A stretch of DNA of 64,000 nt from Nesterenkonia halophila (GTDB lineage Bacteria; Actinomycetota; Actinomycetes; Actinomycetales; Micrococcaceae): contig NZ_WIAX01000009.1 in the NCBI RefSeq assembly GCF_009467795.1, positions 62,001 to 126,000 of the forward strand, read 5' to 3'. The notes below the pieces were generated by a model. It was not told the DNA's origin and searched no databases. It was given only the letters and a program-made list of their open reading frames with translations. A program made the position numbers and the translations under genes. Below, piece by piece: positions 29,207 through 38,019 of the stretch (position 1 is its first letter; each line of letters opens with the position of its first letter).

Positions 29207-30699
29207 GCGCGGTGGCAGAGGGACTGGGCGCCCTGGCCGACCCCACGGTCCTGCTGTGCATCCTGGTCGGCGCTCTGGCGGGCATGCTGGTGGGCGCGTT
29301 CCCCGGGATCACGGCCACGATGTCGGTGGCTCTGGCCAGCGCCTTCACGCTGACCATGGACCCCATCCCGGGACTCGCCGTGCTGCTGACGATCTACGTG
29401 GCGGCCAACTTCGGTGATCGCGTGCCCGCCATCCTGGTCAACACCCCGGGCACGCCGGCCTCGATCTCCACGACGTTCGACGGCTATCCGATGGCGAAGC
29501 AGGGCAAGGCCGGCATCGCGTTGACGACGTCCGCGTTCAGTGCGGCCTTCGGGACCTTCGGCGGCCTGCTGGTGCTGATCTTCGCCGCGATCCCGCTGTC
29601 ACGGATGGCGCTGAGCTTCGGTCCGGCCGAGATGTTCGCCCTGGTCGTCTTCGGCCTGACCATGGTCGTGGGCGTCTCGGGCAGCAACCTGCTGAAGGGG
29701 CTGGCGGCCGCGGCGTTCGGGCTGGTGCTCTCCACCGTGGGCCGGGATCCCATCACCGGGGCCGAGCGCATGACCTTCGGGGTGCTGGAGCTCTCCGACG
29801 GGCTGCCGTTCATCGCGGTGATCATCGGACTCTTCGGCATCGCCGACGTGTTCGACCAGATGCTGACCCATCATGCGGGGACGGCGACGGCGATCAAGAA
29901 CCTCGGTCGCTGGATGCCGAACCGATCCGAGCGGCGACGGATGCGGAAGCCGGCGCTGATCGGCACCGGCATCGGAGCCGTGGTCGGCGCGCTGCCCGCC
30001 GCCGGCGGCGACATCGCCGGGATCACGTCGTGGTCGGCCTCCCGGCGCCTGTCGAAGACTCCCGGGGAGTACGGCCACGGCTCCATGGAGGGACTGACCG
30101 CCGGCGACAGCGCCTCCAACGCCACACTGGGCCCGTCGGTGAGCACCACGCTCGCCCTGGGCGTGCCGGGAGATTCGGTGATGGCGGTGGTGATCGGATC
30201 GCTGGTCATCTGGGGCTTCGACCCCGGCCCGGGACTCTTCGCCTCCCAGCCGGACCTCGTCTACACCATCGCCGGCATCATGGCGCTCGCGACGGTGCTG
30301 ACGCTGTTCCTGAGCCTGCTGCGCATGCGAGGCGTCTCCAAGCTCCTCGAGCTGCCGCCGCACTACCTCTGGACCGTGGTCATCGTCTTCTGCCTGGTGG
30401 GCACCTTCGCGGTGAACAACAGCGTGGTCGACGTGGCCGTGATGCTCGTCGCCGGCGTCGTCGGGCTCTTCATGCGACGCCTCGGGTTCCCCGCCGCCCC
30501 GGTGGTGCTGGGCCTGATCCTCGGCGAGCTCGCCGAGGCCAACCTGCGGCGCGCCCTGGAGATCGGCGGCGTCTCCGAGATCCTGACCAGCCCGATCGCG
30601 CTGGCCTTCCTCGTCGTCGCCGTGGCGTCGGTGACCCTTCCGCCGGCGCTGCGTCGCCTGCGGCGGAGCCGACGCCGAGATCGCCGGCCCGTCTCCTGA
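29203..30699 (+). CDS. tctA: Tripartite tricarboxylate-type transporter large subunit TctA
   Basis: 498 residues, about 11-12 membrane segments. Conserved TctA blocks are GMLVGAFPGITATMSVALASAF, VAANFGDRVPAILVNTPGTPAS (near 65), and GDSASNATLGPSVSTTLALGVPGDSVMAVVIG (near 305). It translocates the TctC-bound substrate using an ion gradient. ATG 29203 overlaps the tctB stop by 4 nt. Confidence 0.95.
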   Translation: MSAVAEGLGALADPTVLLCILVGALAGMLVGAFPGITATMSVALASAFTLTMDPIPGLAVLLTIYVAANFGDRVPAILVNTPGTPASISTTFDGYPMAKQGKAGIALTTSAFSAAFGTFGGLLVLIFAAIPLSRMALSFGPAEMFALVVFGLTMVVGVSGSNLLKGLAAAAFGLVLSTVGRDPITGAERMTFGVLELSDGLPFIAVIIGLFGIADVFDQMLTHHAGTATAIKNLGRWMPNRSERRRMRKPALIGTGIGAVVGALPAAGGDIAGITSWSASRRLSKTPGEYGHGSMEGLTAGDSASNATLGPSVSTTLALGVPGDSVMAVVIGSLVIWGFDPGPGLFASQPDLVYTIAGIMALATVLTLFLSLLRMRGVSKLLELPPHYLWTVVIVFCLVGTFAVNNSVVDVAVMLVAGVVGLFMRRLGFPAAPVVLGLILGELAEANLRRALEIGGVSEILTSPIALAFLVVAVASVTLPPALRRLRRSRRRDRRPVS

Positions 30700-30796
30700 C
30701 CGTCGACGCGAGCCGCACCGTCCGCGGGATGCCCCGCACCGACGATGCACTCACCTTCGTACTGCACCTCACCCCTGAGAAAGGACACACCCCCTC

Positions 30797-31669
30797 ATGA
30801 CTCGTCCGATCGTCATCTCCGCGACGCCGACTCTGTTCTCCGAGGACCTCTCGATCGATCCGGCCGCGATCCGCGACCACCTGAGCTGGCTGCGAGACTC
30901 CGGCGTCGACGCCATCTTCTCCGCCGGGACGACGGGCGAGTTCACCACGCTCTCGGACGAGGAGCGGCTCGAGGTGCTCGACGTCTCCCTGGAGGTCTTC
31001 GGGCCGTCCCGGACCTATTTCCACGTGGGCGCCCCCTCGGCGCACCAGGCGGCCGCCCTGGCCCGCGCCGCCCGGTCGCGCGGTGCAGAGCTGCTGGCCG
31101 CCGTCACTCCCTACTACCACCCGGCGCCGGAGGAGGCGGTCCTGGACTACTACGAGCAGGTGGTCACCGCGGCCGACGGCGCGGACGTCTTCGCCTACCT
31201 CTTCGAGGCCCGGACGACGACGCCTTCGGAGCCTGCGGTGCTGGCCGAGCTCGCCGCCCGCGGTGTCGCCGGAGTGAAGATCAGCGGCGAGTCCGACGAG
31301 CGTGTCGACGCGTTCCTGCGCGAGCGTCCGGAGGGCTTCACCGTCTACTCCGGCAACGACGTCTCCTTCGAGTGGTTCAGTTCCGCCGGCGGCGACGGGA
31401 TCGTCTCCGGCGTCTCCTCGGTCTACCCCGAGCCGTTCATCCGTGTGCGGGATGCCCTCCGCGTCGGGGACGCGGAGGCCCTCCGGTCGGCCCAGCGCGA
31501 CGTCGAGCGGGCCGTGGCCGCGGTCAATGCGGGGAGCCTGACCCACCTGAAGGCGGGCGTCTCCGCCCGCGGCTTCGCCGCAGGCCCGGTGCGTTCGGCG
31601 GTCGCGACGGCGCCGGAGGACGACCGCCGACGGATCGCCGACCTCGTCGCCGAGGTCGTGCCCGCCTGA
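30797..31669 (+). CDS. DapA-family aldolase/lyase
   Basis: 290-residue (beta/alpha)8 enzyme that forms a Schiff base with pyruvate-type substrates. GTTGE is at about 49-53 and the lysine is K161 in GVKISG, the same number as E. coli DapA. The tyrosine is conserved (Y134), but the usual YNxPxRT around it reads YLFEART, so it is probably not the lysine-biosynthetic enzyme. In an operon with a carboxylate transporter, a DhaK-DhaL kinase and a sugar kinase, a 2-keto-3-deoxy-sugar-acid aldolase is the best guess. A GAGAAAGGA site lies 13 nt upstream of the start. Confidence 0.85.
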   Translation: MTRPIVISATPTLFSEDLSIDPAAIRDHLSWLRDSGVDAIFSAGTTGEFTTLSDEERLEVLDVSLEVFGPSRTYFHVGAPSAHQAAALARAARSRGAELLAAVTPYYHPAPEEAVLDYYEQVVTAADGADVFAYLFEARTTTPSEPAVLAELAARGVAGVKISGESDERVDAFLRERPEGFTVYSGNDVSFEWFSSAGGDGIVSGVSSVYPEPFIRVRDALRVGDAEALRSAQRDVERAVAAVNAGSLTHLKAGVSARGFAAGPVRSAVATAPEDDRRRIADLVAEVVPA

Positions 31670-31733
31670 CTCTGTCGACGTCCACCGGCGCCGGTCGTCC
31701 GACGGCCGTCGCCCCTGAGGGAAGGACCACGCT

Positions 31734-33407
31734 GTGCGCAAGATCATCAATGACCCCGACGACTTCGTCGACGAGGTGCTCGACGGCATCTACCACGCCC
31801 ACGCCGAGCGGCTGCGGCCCGCCGACGCCGAGGGGCGGGCCATGGTGCGCGCCGACGCGCCGCAGGAGGGTCGAGTCAGCATCATCACCGGCGGCGGTTC
31901 CGGCCATCTGCCGCTGTTCCTCGGCTACGTGGGCCGCGGGCTGTGCTCGGGAGCGGCCATCGGCAACGTCTTCTCCTCGCCCTCGGCGAGCCAGATCCAC
32001 CGGGCCGCCCGAGAATCGGAGGGCGGAGCCGGCTGCCTCTTCCTCTACGGGAACTACGGCGGCGACGTCTACAACTTCGACCTCGCCGCCGACCTGCTCG
32101 CCGCCGAGGGCATCCCCACGCGGACCGTGATCGGCGTCGACGACATCCTGTCGGCGGCGCCCGAGCATCGCGAGACCCGTCGGGGGATCGCCGGACTCGT
32201 GCTCGCCTATAAGGTCGCGGGGGCCGCCGCCGAGCAGGGGTGGACGCTGGACGAGGTCGCCCGTGCGGCCCAGAAGGCGGTGGACGGGATGCGCACCCTG
32301 GGCGTCGGCCTCGCGCCGACGATCCTGCCGGCCGCCGGCGAGCCCACGTTCGAGCTGGGCGTCGGGGAGATGGAGATCGGCGTGGGCATCCACGGCGAGC
32401 AGGGCACCCATCGCGGGCCGCTGGAGTCGGCGGACCGGATCGCCGACCGGTTCCTGGCCGAGCTGGAGGCCGAGGTCGATCTGAGTCGGGGGAATCGGGT
32501 GGCGATGCTGGTCAACGGACTCGGCGCCACGCCCGCCGAGGAGCTCTACGTGCTCTATCGCCGGCTCGCCCGCCTCCTGGAGGAGCGCGGCGTGAGCATC
32601 GTGCACCGGCATGTGGGCGAATACGTGACGAGCCTGGAGATGGCCGGCGCCTCGGTCACCGTGCTGCCGCTGGACGAGGAGCTGGAGATGCTGATGGCCG
32701 CTCCCGCCGACTCTCCGTTCTACCGTGCGGGCTCGACGGGAGAGACGGCCTGGCAGCGCACGCCCGACCGCGGCGAGGGCGTCGGCACCGACGTGATGCG
32801 CACCGGGTCTCCGAGCCGGATGCGGCAGCTGCTGGCGGCCGTCATGCCTGCGATGCTCTCCCACGAGGAGGAGCTGCGGGAGCTGGACGCCGCCGTCGGC
32901 GACGGCGACCTGGGGCTGACCGTCACCGCCGGAGCTCGGGCGGTGGTCCAGGCGGTGGAGGAGCTGCCCGCCGACGCCCAGGACCGCGACGTCCTGCGCG
33001 TCGCCGCCCGAGTCTTCGCCGAGGCCAACCCGTCGACCTTCGCCGCGCTGACCGGCGCCGGGGCGCTCGCCGCGGCCGAGGCCCTGGGCGACCGACGGAT
33101 CGAGGAGGCCGGACGCGAGGTCCTCGCGGCGTTCGTCGACCGTGTGGCCGCCCGGGGAGGCGCCGTCGTCGGCGACAAGACCGTCCTGGACGTGCTCGCG
33201 CCGCTGGTGGACGAACCGCAGGGTGCGTCGACGGCGCGACTGGCCGAGCGGGCGCGGCAGCTGCTTGAGGAGTCCGACGCCTGGGAGAACCGGCGAGGAC
33301 GGGCCGCCTGGCAGGGTGCCCGGACGCAGGGTCATCGTGATCCGGGCAGCGCGGCCGCCGTGCACTTCCTCGAGGAGCTGGCCGCCGTTCAGGAGGATTC
33401 GGCATGA
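31734..33407 (+). CDS. DhaK-DhaL fusion kinase (dihydroxyacetone/triose/erythrulose-kinase type)
   Basis: 557 residues, ATP-dependent. The DhaK half (about 1-330) shows ITGGGSGHLPLFLGYVG, GNYGGDVYNFDLA and GIHGEQG, whose H220 should bind the ketose covalently. The DhaL half (about 365-557) carries the ATP-Mg site DAAVGDGDLGLT near 385; the common GDGDTG has Leu for Thr here. This single-chain form is typical of DHA, glyceraldehyde or tetrulose kinases. GTG 31734 follows GAGGGAAGGA. Its stop overlaps the PfkB kinase gene, so the two kinases are coupled. Confidence 0.9.
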   Translation: MRKIINDPDDFVDEVLDGIYHAHAERLRPADAEGRAMVRADAPQEGRVSIITGGGSGHLPLFLGYVGRGLCSGAAIGNVFSSPSASQIHRAARESEGGAGCLFLYGNYGGDVYNFDLAADLLAAEGIPTRTVIGVDDILSAAPEHRETRRGIAGLVLAYKVAGAAAEQGWTLDEVARAAQKAVDGMRTLGVGLAPTILPAAGEPTFELGVGEMEIGVGIHGEQGTHRGPLESADRIADRFLAELEAEVDLSRGNRVAMLVNGLGATPAEELYVLYRRLARLLEERGVSIVHRHVGEYVTSLEMAGASVTVLPLDEELEMLMAAPADSPFYRAGSTGETAWQRTPDRGEGVGTDVMRTGSPSRMRQLLAAVMPAMLSHEEELRELDAAVGDGDLGLTVTAGARAVVQAVEELPADAQDRDVLRVAARVFAEANPSTFAALTGAGALAAAEALGDRRIEEAGREVLAAFVDRVAARGGAVVGDKTVLDVLAPLVDEPQGASTARLAERARQLLEESDAWENRRGRAAWQGARTQGHRDPGSAAAVHFLEELAAVQEDSA

Positions 33408-34270
33408 CGCTGCTCGTCATGGGATCGGTCAATCAGGATCTGACGATCCGCGTTCCTGAGTTCCCTCGCCCGGGCGAGACGCTCACCGCGTTGACGCTGG
33501 AGACTTCAGACGGCGGCAAGAGCGCGAACCAGGCGGTGGCGGCGTCCCTGGTCGGGGCGACCTCCTGCCTGGTGGCCCGGACCGGACCCGACGCCGCCGG
33601 TGAGCAGGCGGTCCGCGTGCTGGAGGAGGCCGGAGTGCGCTCCGACGGGGTCTCCTGCGGCACGGAGCCGACGGGGACCGCGTTCATCAGCGTGCGCGAC
33701 GACGGCGAGAACACCATCGTGGTGCTCGCGGGGGCGAACGCGCAGCTGCGGGCGGAGGACTGCTCCGCGGAGCTGCTGGCCGATGCGAGCTGGTTGCTGC
33801 TGAGCATGGAGATCCCGCAGGAGACCGTCCGCGAGGCGGCCGCTAGGGCGCGCGCCGCCGGAGTGCCCGTCGCGCTGAACGCCTCGCCGCTGTCCGGGGA
33901 GCCGGTGGACCTGCGCGACGTCGACATGGTGGTGGTCAACGACGGCGAGGCCGCCCGGCTGCTCGGCCGCGACCCGTCCGAGGTCGCCGACGTCGCGGCC
34001 GCCCTGGGCGTGGGGACGGCGGTGATCACCCACGGCGGCGACGGAGCCACCGTCCACCGGGCTGACGCGTCTACGATCCGCATCCCCGGAGTGCCGGTCG
34101 ATGCGGTGGACACGACCGGCTGCGGCGACGCCTTAGCCGGCGCCCTGCTGGGGCGCCTGACGTGCGGGGATGCGCCGGCCGAGGCGGGGAAGATCGCCGC
34201 CCGCTTCGCGGCCGAGGCGGCCACCCGCGCCGGTGCCCAGACGTCGTACCCTCGGGACTTCGTCGTCTGA
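33404..34270 (+). CDS. PfkB-family carbohydrate kinase (ribokinase-like)
   Basis: 288 residues. N-terminal signature LLVMGSVNQDLTIRVPEFPRPGET, then DGGKSANQAVAASLVGA (usual GGKGANQA), and the C-terminal ATP/anion-hole motif DTTGCGDALAGALLG with catalytic D242. ATG 33404 overlaps the DhaK-DhaL stop by 4 nt. It is the last gene of the GntR operon and phosphorylates a sugar or deoxy-sugar acid; ribose is not implied, because no ribose genes are present. Confidence 0.9.
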   Translation: MTLLVMGSVNQDLTIRVPEFPRPGETLTALTLETSDGGKSANQAVAASLVGATSCLVARTGPDAAGEQAVRVLEEAGVRSDGVSCGTEPTGTAFISVRDDGENTIVVLAGANAQLRAEDCSAELLADASWLLLSMEIPQETVREAAARARAAGVPVALNASPLSGEPVDLRDVDMVVVNDGEAARLLGRDPSEVADVAAALGVGTAVITHGGDGATVHRADASTIRIPGVPVDAVDTTGCGDALAGALLGRLTCGDAPAEAGKIAARFAAEAATRAGAQTSYPRDFVV

Positions 34271-34369
34271 TCTCAGGGCGCGTGCTCGTGCCTCGGCGCC
34301 CGTCCTTCCCGTCGGGGCGCAGGCACGGGACGCGGGCACGGGACGGTCCGCGCCTCGCCCCATTCGAGG

Positions 34370-34433
34370 TGTCACGTCCCCATCCGGGTGTCACGTCCCT
34401 GCAACCACGTGACATCAGGGGGAGGACGTGACA
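34370..34433. repeat. 64-nt symmetric element, copy C
   Basis: Boxes: TGTCACGTCC (34370-34379), TGTCACGTCC (34389-34398), inverted CCACGTGACA (34405-34414) and inverted GGACGTGACA (34424-34433). It lies between two convergent genes, about 9 kb from copy A, with no AbiEi-like gene next to it. Confidence 0.85.
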
Positions 34434-34446
34434 ACTGCTCCTCACC

Positions 34447-35100
34447 TCACGGCGCGATGCCGCGCGGTTGGTGCTCCCACGGCGCCCGCGCATCGCGCAG
34501 CGTGCCCGCACCGGTGCGCACCGCGTGCAGCGCCAGCACGGCCGCGACCGCGCTGGGATTGTGGATCTCGCCGCGCAGCACGGCGGCGACGGCGTCGGCC
34601 AGCGGCACCCAGGTCGGCACGATCCCAGCCTCCTCGTCCTCGCGGGTGTGGAGCTCCGCGTCAGGCACCGAGGAGATCCCCTCGGCCAGGTAGATGCGGA
34701 TGCCCTCGTTCGAGGCGCCCGGGGTGGTGAAGTAGTCGACCAGCGTGTGCCAGGTCGTCGCCTGCAGGTCTGCCTCCTCGGCCAGCTCGCGCCGGGCGCA
34801 CTCGAGCATCGGCTCGCCGTCGACGTCGAGCAGGCCGGCCGGGATCTCCCAGAGCTGCATGCGCACCGGGTGGCGGTACTGGCCTATCAGCAGCACCCGG
34901 TCCTGCTCGTCCACCGGCAGCACGGCGACGGCGCCGGGGTGGGATAGGTAGGAGCGGGTGAGCTGCTGGTCGTCGGCGAAGGTGAACGTCTCCTCGACCA
35001 GGTCGAAGATCGGCGCGGCGCGCAGCGTCTCGCGCGCGGTCACCGGCACCTCGACCGGCGCGTCGGCAGGGGCGGGGGAGTGAGCCTCGGAAGTGGTCAT
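34447..35100 (-). CDS. NUDIX hydrolase, ADP-ribose pyrophosphatase type
   Basis: 217 residues. The Nudix helix reads GEPMLECARRELAEEADL (near residue 95); the final Gly of the consensus is Asp, a variant common in actinobacterial ADP-ribose hydrolases. Other family features are VLLIGQYRHPVRMQLWEIPAGLLD upstream and FTTPGASNEGIRIYLAEG downstream. It probably hydrolyses ADP-ribose or a related nucleoside diphosphate. Its start overlaps the stop of the upstream membrane protein gene by 4 nt. Confidence 0.92.
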   Translation of the reverse strand: MTTSEAHSPAPADAPVEVPVTARETLRAAPIFDLVEETFTFADDQQLTRSYLSHPGAVAVLPVDEQDRVLLIGQYRHPVRMQLWEIPAGLLDVDGEPMLECARRELAEEADLQATTWHTLVDYFTTPGASNEGIRIYLAEGISSVPDAELHTREDEEAGIVPTWVPLADAVAAVLRGEIHNPSAVAAVLALHAVRTGAGTLRDARAPWEHQPRGIAP

Positions 35101-35645
35101 GCCTCACTGTAGGCAGGTCGAGGGCGCCGGGCGGAAGTGTCCCAGAGGCGCAGGGCCATGTCGCCGACGACGCCGATGCCCAGGACCAGCAGCAGTGCGG
35201 CGATGGAGATCAGCCCGTCGGTCTGGGCGCGGGCGAGGTCGCGGGAGTCCTCGGCCAGCCCGGTGGCCTGGGTGATCTGCAGCTCCAGCAGGTCCGTGGC
35301 GTGCCTGCCGTTGACCACCGTCTGCTGCGGGGCTCCGGAGGTGCTCTCCTCGTTGATGTCGTGTCTGCTCTGCGCGGCGTCCACCAACGAGTCCCAGCTG
35401 AGGCTGTCGTCGCCGACCTCGCCCAGCGGTGCCGTGCTGAAGAAGACGACGGCGAGCACGACGGCGACCGCGGCCAGCCAGATGGTCCGGACCAGTCGGA
35501 CCAGCGGCACTGACGGGGAGCGATGCTTCGTCGGAGAGTCCGTCGGTGACGGCGGCTGTCCCGACGGCTCAGGCCCGAGGGGCGGCCCCGGGGCCTGAGT
35601 GTCGGGAACGGGAGCGTCCTCAGGATTCGGCGGTGATGTCGTCAT
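35097..35645 (-). CDS. Two-helix membrane protein with Pro-rich N-terminus, unknown function
   Basis: 182 residues. A Pro/Ser-rich cytoplasmic N-terminus (1-45), a membrane segment at about 50-70 (TIWLAAVAVVLAVVFFSTA), an extracytoplasmic stretch with VVNGRHATDLLELQITQATGLA, and a second segment near 145-165. No family recognised. It is coupled to the NUDIX gene by a 4-nt overlap. Confidence 0.7.
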   Translation of the reverse strand: MTTSPPNPEDAPVPDTQAPGPPLGPEPSGQPPSPTDSPTKHRSPSVPLVRLVRTIWLAAVAVVLAVVFFSTAPLGEVGDDSLSWDSLVDAAQSRHDINEESTSGAPQQTVVNGRHATDLLELQITQATGLAEDSRDLARAQTDGLISIAALLLVLGIGVVGDMALRLWDTSARRPRPAYSEA

Positions 35646-35797
35646 GACTGCTCCTCACTGTGCGAATGATGCTCATCGCACAGTACGGACAGCTGCTGAC
35701 ACGGGGACGCCCGCTGTCGTCGGCCACGTCTCGTGCTCTCGGAGCCGAAAGGGGCGACGGCCGTACGGTGTGGACGACAGGTTCTGCGCCGTGCGAA

Positions 35798-37147
35798 TCA
35801 GTCGTCGACGCCGGTATTAGCCCGGCGCTGCATGGCCCGGTCACGCTGGGCGTTGAGCAGTCCGACCATCCGGACGCAGTCGCGGGGGTAGGTGCGGTGG
35901 AGCAGGCCGAGGACCAGCGCATTGACGATCATCAGCACGCCGAGGACCCAGAAGAAGACGCCCTCGATGCTCAGCACCTCGGCCAGCTGTCCGGCGCCCA
36001 GCGAGAAGGCCGCCCAGGCGAGCGTCTCGAAGACGGTGATGAAGATGGCCATCGCCTGGCCGCGCTGGTGCGGCGAGATGACCGAGGAGATGATCGGCCG
36101 GTTCACCGGCGGGTTCATGCCCTGGCAGGCGCCCATCAGCGCCCAGAATGTGGCGTAGTACCAGATCGACGTCGCCTCGGACTGCGTGCCGATCAGCGCG
36201 GCGACGGCGAAGAGCACCTGGGCGGCCTGGATGTACCAGACCCGGCCGCGGTGGGGGAGGACGTCGTCGAGCCGGGCGAGCAGGGCACCGCCGCCGAAGA
36301 TGCCGGCCAGGTATCCCAGGCCGAACGGGACCAGCACGAGCGAGGCCGTCGCGTTGTCGAAGCCGCGCTCGTCGACCAGGAAGGTCACGCCGAAGACGGT
36401 GATCAGCAGGTGGCCGGAGAGCATCCGCGAGACCATCATGATCGAGAACGTCGGCACCCGGAAGAGGCTCAGGATCGAGGTCAGATCAGCCCGCTCGGCC
36501 CCGCGCTTCGTCTGGTCGAGGTCTCCCAGCTCGGGCTCGGACGCACCGATCCCCGGGTCGCGGATCAGGACCCACTGCGCCAGTCCGGCGGTGATGGCGA
36601 TCACTCCCATCGTGAACAGGCCGATCCGCCAGCCGTCGTCGAGCTGGGTGAACAGTCCGAGCAGAGGTCCGGTGAACGAGCCGATCGCCGCGGCGAAGCC
36701 GTACAGGACTGACATGGCCTGACCGCGACGTCGGTCCTCGAAGCAGTCCATGATGAAGGCGTTGGCGACGGGCGACCCTCCGACGAGCGAGGCGGCCATG
36801 AGCGTGTTGAGGACGAGCAGCATCCAGAACTCGTGGCTGAAGCCGGCGGCGACGCCGAACGCTCCACCGGCCAGCGACGTCGTCACCAGCACGAACTTCC
36901 GCGAGGTGCGGGCGGCCAGCCAGGTCCAGGCCGGGCCGGCGGGGGCCGAGGCGATCTTTCCCGCTGCGGTCATGATGCCCAGGTGGCCGCTGTTCAGCCC
37001 CAGCGCAGAGGCGATCGTGGGGAAGATCGTGCTGATCGCGCTCTGCTCAGTGCTGTCGATGGCGGTGGAGCCGGTCAGGGTGAACAGGTTCCGCCATCGG
37101 TGGGGCACTGGGGCGCTGCTGGTTCTCGGGGTCGTCTCCACGCTCAT
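35798..37147 (-). CDS. MFS transporter
   Basis: 449 residues with 12 predicted membrane segments and a central loop near 225-245. MFS traits include AWTWLAARTSRKFVLV (loop 2-3 type) and FEDRRRGQAMSVLYGFAAAIGS in the first half. It faces a PadR-sulfatase operon, and the shared 254-nt intergenic region holds three ATGACAC-type inverted repeats, two of them close to this start. It therefore likely imports the sulfate ester cleaved by the sulfatase, or exports a product. GGAGG precedes ATG 37147. Confidence 0.88.
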   Translation of the reverse strand: MSVETTPRTSSAPVPHRWRNLFTLTGSTAIDSTEQSAISTIFPTIASALGLNSGHLGIMTAAGKIASAPAGPAWTWLAARTSRKFVLVTTSLAGGAFGVAAGFSHEFWMLLVLNTLMAASLVGGSPVANAFIMDCFEDRRRGQAMSVLYGFAAAIGSFTGPLLGLFTQLDDGWRIGLFTMGVIAITAGLAQWVLIRDPGIGASEPELGDLDQTKRGAERADLTSILSLFRVPTFSIMMVSRMLSGHLLITVFGVTFLVDERGFDNATASLVLVPFGLGYLAGIFGGGALLARLDDVLPHRGRVWYIQAAQVLFAVAALIGTQSEATSIWYYATFWALMGACQGMNPPVNRPIISSVISPHQRGQAMAIFITVFETLAWAAFSLGAGQLAEVLSIEGVFFWVLGVLMIVNALVLGLLHRTYPRDCVRMVGLLNAQRDRAMQRRANTGVDD

Positions 37148-37192
37148 GACGGGCGCTCCTCCCTCAGGGATCCTGACTCATCGCGGTGATCC

Positions 37193-37208
37193 ATGACACA
37201 AGTTTCAT
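37193..37208. promoter_or_regulatory. PadR-like operator 1
   Basis: ATGACAC-AA-GTTTCAT, one mismatch from perfect symmetry, 46 nt upstream of the MFS gene. Confidence 0.55.
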
Positions 37209-37225
37209 GGCTATGGCACGAGACC

Positions 37226-37241
37226 ATGTCACAAGTCTCAT
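37226..37241. promoter_or_regulatory. PadR-like operator 2
   Basis: ATGTCAC-AA-GTCTCAT, an imperfect copy of the neighbouring repeat; centre-to-centre distance from operator 1 is 33 nt, about three helical turns. Confidence 0.5.
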
Positions 37242-37340
37242 CCTTCGTCAACGCGATTCTGTGAAGAGCATCACGGTGGGGTGTCCTGCCTGAATGGCGT
37301 CGGTGACGTGCAGGTCGACTCGCCGACGTTTCGCCAGCGC

Positions 37341-37356
37341 ATGACACTTGTGTCAT
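37341..37356. promoter_or_regulatory. PadR-like operator 3
   Basis: ATGACAC-TT-GTGTCAT, a perfect 7-bp inverted repeat 46 nt upstream of the PadR start. Its place suggests autorepression. Confidence 0.65.
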
Positions 37357-37401
37357 GCTGTGGTGCGTGACGTGCATCATTCGACGCCGAAGAGGTCTGC
37401 G

Positions 37402-38019
37402 ATGAAACTCGAGCATCTGCTCATGGGCGTGCTGGCCACGCGGCCGCGGACGGGCTATGACCTGAAGAAGGCCATCGACACCCAGCTGCGCTTCCTGCGG
37501 TCGAACACCCAGATGAGCCAGGTCTACCGGACGCTGGCCACGATGGAGGACCGCGGCTGGGCCGAGCACACCGTCGAGCCGCGGCCGGGCGCCACGGACG
37601 CGAAGCGCTACGCCCTCACCGAGGAAGGCGTGACCGTCTTCCTCGACTGGCTGACGGGGCCGTACACTCCGCCGACGCGGTACGAGGACCCGGAGTTCCA
37701 CGCGCGGCTGGCCTTCGCCGGCTTCATGACCCGCGAGCAGCTGCTGCGTCTGTTCGACACCGAGATCTCGGTGCGCACCGAGGAGATCCGCACCTTCCGG
37801 CATCGGGATCGCACCGAGCACCGGGATCCGGCCACGGAGCTCGACGTCGAATTGGCCGACTTCATGAATGACGCGGTGCACTATGCCAATGCCGCGGCCA
37901 AGGATGCCTACGTCGCCCGGCTCACCCGGCTGCGCGAGGTTCTGGCCACCGCCGACGATCTGGAGGCCGCGCGGCAGAACCTGACCCCGGAGCACTACAC
38001 CGTGGAGGTGGATTCGTGA
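37402..38019 (+). CDS. PadR-family transcriptional regulator
   Basis: 205 residues. The N-terminal winged helix (MKLEHLLMGVLATRPRTGYDLKKAI, then QVYRTLATMEDRGWAEHTVE and KRYALTEEG) is typical PadR; a helical C-terminal dimerisation domain runs from about 95. ATG 37402 with AGAGG upstream is preferred over ATG 37348, which lies inside the operator. The stop overlaps the sulfatase GTG (GTGA). It likely represses itself, the sulfatase and the divergent MFS gene through the three inverted repeats. Confidence 0.93.
   Translation: MKLEHLLMGVLATRPRTGYDLKKAIDTQLRFLRSNTQMSQVYRTLATMEDRGWAEHTVEPRPGATDAKRYALTEEGVTVFLDWLTGPYTPPTRYEDPEFHARLAFAGFMTREQLLRLFDTEISVRTEEIRTFRHRDRTEHRDPATELDVELADFMNDAVHYANAAAKDAYVARLTRLREVLATADDLEAARQNLTPEHYTVEVDS

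Noticed and set aside
30797-31669. Lysine-biosynthetic dapA
   Set aside because: The active-site YNxPxRT motif is altered and the gene sits in a catabolic operon with a transporter and kinases.
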